Source: Phycisphaerales bacterium (lineage in GTDB: Bacteria; Planctomycetota; Phycisphaerae; Phycisphaerales; UBA1924). From it: 64,000 bases of DNA. The number at the start of each line of letters is the position of its first letter. The stretch's first letter is position 1. Both the position numbers and the translations under genes were made by a program. The stretch is from positions 1,364,001-1,428,000 of the forward strand of contig JAVJNT010000001.1 in the NCBI GenBank assembly GCA_040217175.1, read 5' to 3'. Shown here in pieces: positions 62,185 through 64,000 of the stretch. The notes below the pieces were generated by a model. It saw only the letters and a program-made list of their open reading frames with translations. It had not been told where the DNA came from and did no database searches.

Positions 62185-63633
62185 CTAGGCCGCGGGCGGC
62201 GGGCCGTCCCTTTCGTGACTGCGGGCGTCGGCCGGCGGCCCGGATACCTCCGCGATGCTGTTCGGCTCGCCGAACGGGTTGGTCACGGCATCGGGGTTGA
62301 ACGGGTCGGCAGTCCAGAAGCCGTCGACCACCAACCGGTACGCGTGCCGCCCCGGTGGGAGTTCGAGCTTGCGTGCGTGCACGCCCAGCTTCTGATATCG
62401 GTTGAAGCGGTGGCTCTGGGCCGACCAAGCGTTGAATTCTCCGGCAACGGCCACGCTTCGGCCCAGCCCGATGGGCTGTACGAGCCAGACCCCACCGGCC
62501 ACGGGGTGGATGCCGAACGCCTCCGACCCGTGCTTCGGAAGCAGCAGTCGCTCGAGTTCGAGGTTGCCCTGATCGTCGTCTTCGAGCGTGGCCGACGGCG
62601 ACGACGTTGGCTGGGGCACGGCCGATGCGTTGCTCGCGTCACTGGTCGCCGCAGGGGCCTGCTGGCCCGACCGAGGGGCAGGCGGCTGCACAGCAGGGCT
62701 GGCGTTCGGCGGCTCGACGGCGTCCAGCTCCATCGACCGGCGGGCCCGCTCGGCGACTTGGGCGACCGTGTGATGACCGCTCGCCGCAGGCTTCACTTCC
62801 GTCCAAGGTTCGGGTCGCAGTTCGTGAACCGCGGGCGCCGCTGATCCGGCCGTCCCTTCGCCGCGTGCGTCGTTCAGCACCCACTCGGCGAGCTCGGCGT
62901 AGTCCTGGGCGGCCTGCGACTGCGGCGCGTACTCGCCTACCGGACGGCCGAACGTCGCGGCCTCCTTCACCTTGTCGTCCTTGTGGATCACGGTCTGGCA
63001 GACCTGTGAGCCGAACCGGCTGCGGAGTTGTTCGAGGAGTTCGCTGGGCAAGGCCGCTTCGGGCTCGTGGATCGTCGGGACGATCCAGTGGCGCGCCTGC
63101 CGCCCAAGCCGCTGGCCAAGGCTTCGGAGAGTCGCCACTTGCCGGCTGGCACCTTGCTGCGCAAAGTAGCTCGTTTCGACGGGAATCAAGACCTCGTCCG
63201 CAGCACACAACGCGTTGTACGTCAGCAGGCCGATCGACGGCGAGCAATCGATGATCGCGAGGTCGTAGCCCTCGAGTCCAGCGATGACCTTGGCCAACCG
63301 CTGTTCTTTATCCTCGAGCGACGCGAGGCCGCCACGCGAGGCCTCGAGCCCGGCGAGCTTCATCCGGCTGGGCAGCAGGTCGAGGTTGCGGCCGATGCGC
63401 CAGAGCAGCTTCGAGCGATCGAGCGAACCGGGCGACTCTGCCAGCATGGCGTCGCCGACGTCGACCTCGATGTGGGCCTCGGGAATGGCAAGGCCCGCGG
63501 CACAGTGGGACTGTGGATCCATGTCGACCAGGAGCACGCGCTTGCCCCGGGCGGCGAGCGCCCCGGAGAGGCTGATGGCGGTGGTCGTCTTGCCACAGCC
63601 ACCCTTCTGGTTGACGATCGCGATCGTGCGCAT
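62185..63633 (-). CDS. ParA/MinD-type ATPase fused to a C-terminal glycogen-binding (CBM48/AMPK-type) domain
   Basis: 482 aa. Residues 1-255 are a ParA ATPase: deviant Walker A KGGCGKTTT (residues 10-18, Lys10 and Lys15), switch I VDMDPQ (Asp39-Pro40), Walker B-like YDLAIIDCSPSIGLL, and SPSIGLLTYNALCAADEVLIP typical of Soj/ParA. No N-terminal DNA-binding helix-turn-helix is present. A low-complexity linker of about 120 residues (Ala/Pro/Ser-rich) follows. Residues 394-463 are an AMPK-beta/CBM48 type carbohydrate-binding module: VAVAGEFNAW, LPPGRHAYRLVVDGFW, ADPFNPDAVTNPFGEPNSI, including the two Trp and the Asn that line the glycogen site. ATP-dependent positioning or partitioning of glycogen is the simplest reading; no experiment is known to me. 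Confidence 0.9.
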   Translation of the reverse strand: MRTIAIVNQKGGCGKTTTAISLSGALAARGKRVLLVDMDPQSHCAAGLAIPEAHIEVDVGDAMLAESPGSLDRSKLLWRIGRNLDLLPSRMKLAGLEASRGGLASLEDKEQRLAKVIAGLEGYDLAIIDCSPSIGLLTYNALCAADEVLIPVETSYFAQQGASRQVATLRSLGQRLGRQARHWIVPTIHEPEAALPSELLEQLRSRFGSQVCQTVIHKDDKVKEAATFGRPVGEYAPQSQAAQDYAELAEWVLNDARGEGTAGSAAPAVHELRPEPWTEVKPAASGHHTVAQVAERARRSMELDAVEPPNASPAVQPPAPRSGQQAPAATSDASNASAVPQPTSSPSATLEDDDQGNLELERLLLPKHGSEAFGIHPVAGGVWLVQPIGLGRSVAVAGEFNAWSAQSHRFNRYQKLGVHARKLELPPGRHAYRLVVDGFWTADPFNPDAVTNPFGEPNSIAEVSGPPADARSHERDGPPPAA

Positions 63634-63793
63634 CGGGCTCCTGCCCTCTCACTGCAGCGGATCGATTCTGGCGCCAGTGGCCAGCTATACACCTCCCTCT
63701 ATCAACCCTTCCGGCCGCGTTATCGGGATGTTCGTGCAAACGCCTCCAAAGAAGGCGCTAGGCCCCATCGACGCCCCATCTTCACACCGCAAA

Positions 63794-63809
63794 TGTCGTA
63801 ATTACGACA
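63794..63809. promoter_or_regulatory. perfect 16-bp palindrome, candidate operator
   Basis: TGTCGTAATTACGACA reads the same on both strands. It lies 160 bp upstream of the ParA-CBM48 start and 9 bp past the aroB stop. It differs from the parS consensus and may bind a dimeric regulator of the ParA-CBM48 operon. Confidence 0.5.
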
Positions 63810-63818
63810 AAATCGCGC

Positions 63819-64000
63819 CTAGACGATGGCCCGCCACGCCTTGGCGATCACGTCGTCGCCCGGGTCATCCCGCATCACGACGCCGTCGCGCGTGGGAAGG
63901 ACGAGGCGGAGCGTTCCGCCGCTGGCCTTCTTGTCTTGCCGCATGGCGGTCGTGAGGTCCGCGAGGCTTCCCGCAGCTACGAGCCTGGTCGGCAACCCAA
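63819..64000 (-). CDS. aroB: 3-dehydroquinate synthase, C-terminal part (rest outside window)
   Basis: About 60 residues, running off the right edge, too short for a full protein call. The visible end reads GLPTRLVAAGSLADLTTAM, then RQDKKASGGTLRLVLPTRDG, and VIAKAWRAIV before the stop. The DKK and (L/V)VLP pattern is the standard end of AroB, in which the M-x-x-DKK and the following strand form part of the C-terminal domain. The enzyme makes dehydroquinate from DAHP in the shikimate pathway. It is upstream of ParA-CBM48 on the same strand, but the 185-bp gap with a palindrome suggests separate control. Confidence 0.85.
   Translation of the reverse strand, partial: GLPTRLVAAGSLADLTTAMRQDKKASGGTLRLVLPTRDGVVMRDDPGDDVIAKAWRAIV

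Noticed and set aside
63794-63809. parS-like centromere site
   Set aside because: The palindrome does not match the TGTTTCACGTGAAACA consensus and no parB gene is visible.

Overview
The window is a 64-kb piece of a GC-rich bacterial chromosome that reads as a planctomycete of the class Phycisphaerae. The main evidence is six exported proteins with a Cys-bracketed pair of dockerin-like Ca-binding repeats (C-x2-D-x-DGDG ... FDFLxFQN ... DAGC), two near-identical planctomycete-style pseudopilins, an ECF sigma factor next to a Ser/Thr kinase with TPR-like repeats, and a dnaG-rpoD pair. Genes are dense on both strands, and very long antisense open frames occur but are composition artefacts. I see no tRNA, rRNA, CRISPR array, insertion sequence or prophage.

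Layout. 1-5.6 kb: an overlapping envelope-assembly operon (PilN/GspL-like, PilO/GspM-like, Pro-rich GspC/PilP-like, secretin, lipoprotein). 5.6-9.3 kb: a compact minus-strand operon with a type III polyketide synthase, a flavoprotein, a methyltransferase and an unassigned protein. 9.3-12.9 kb: a small membrane protein, a TPR kinase and its ECF sigma factor. 13.1-19.8 kb: three dockerin-bearing exported proteins (Gly-rich, FG-GAP propeller, 13-repeat propeller) with a small phosphatase and an unknown gene. 19.9-25.4 kb: RidA-Kbl, a secreted transglutaminase-like protein, a DNRLRE-dockerin protein and a DUF4915-like protein. 25.5-28.6 kb: two photolyases of different classes. 28.6-31.2 kb: two pseudopilins and the only gene-free stretch above 300 bp. 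31.2-34.8 kb: a second RidA, transaldolase, acyl-activating enzyme and SPOR lipoprotein. 34.9-39.7 kb: a hydrolase with an N-terminal dockerin and a PLP decarboxylase. 39.8-43.6 kb: AbgT transporter-hutG-hutI. 43.8-49.0 kb: a protein with an internal dockerin, an ABC-F ATPase and a TPR membrane protein. 49.1-54.0 kb: three translationally coupled glycosyltransferases. 54-60.7 kb: rpoD, dnaG, acylphosphatase, two unknowns and clpX. 60.8-64 kb: an unknown protein, a ParA-type ATPase fused to a glycogen-binding (CBM48/AMPK-type) domain, and the 3' end of aroB.

How parts may work together. The secretin cluster and the pseudopilins belong to the type II secretion/type IV pilus superfamily and could serve export of the dockerin-bearing proteins; no cohesin partner is visible here. 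The three glycosyltransferases probably build one surface glycan. The most unusual item is the ParA-CBM48 fusion at 62185-63633, which would be suited to positioning or partitioning glycogen granules; it sits downstream of a perfect 16-bp palindrome and upstream of a companion gene of unknown function.
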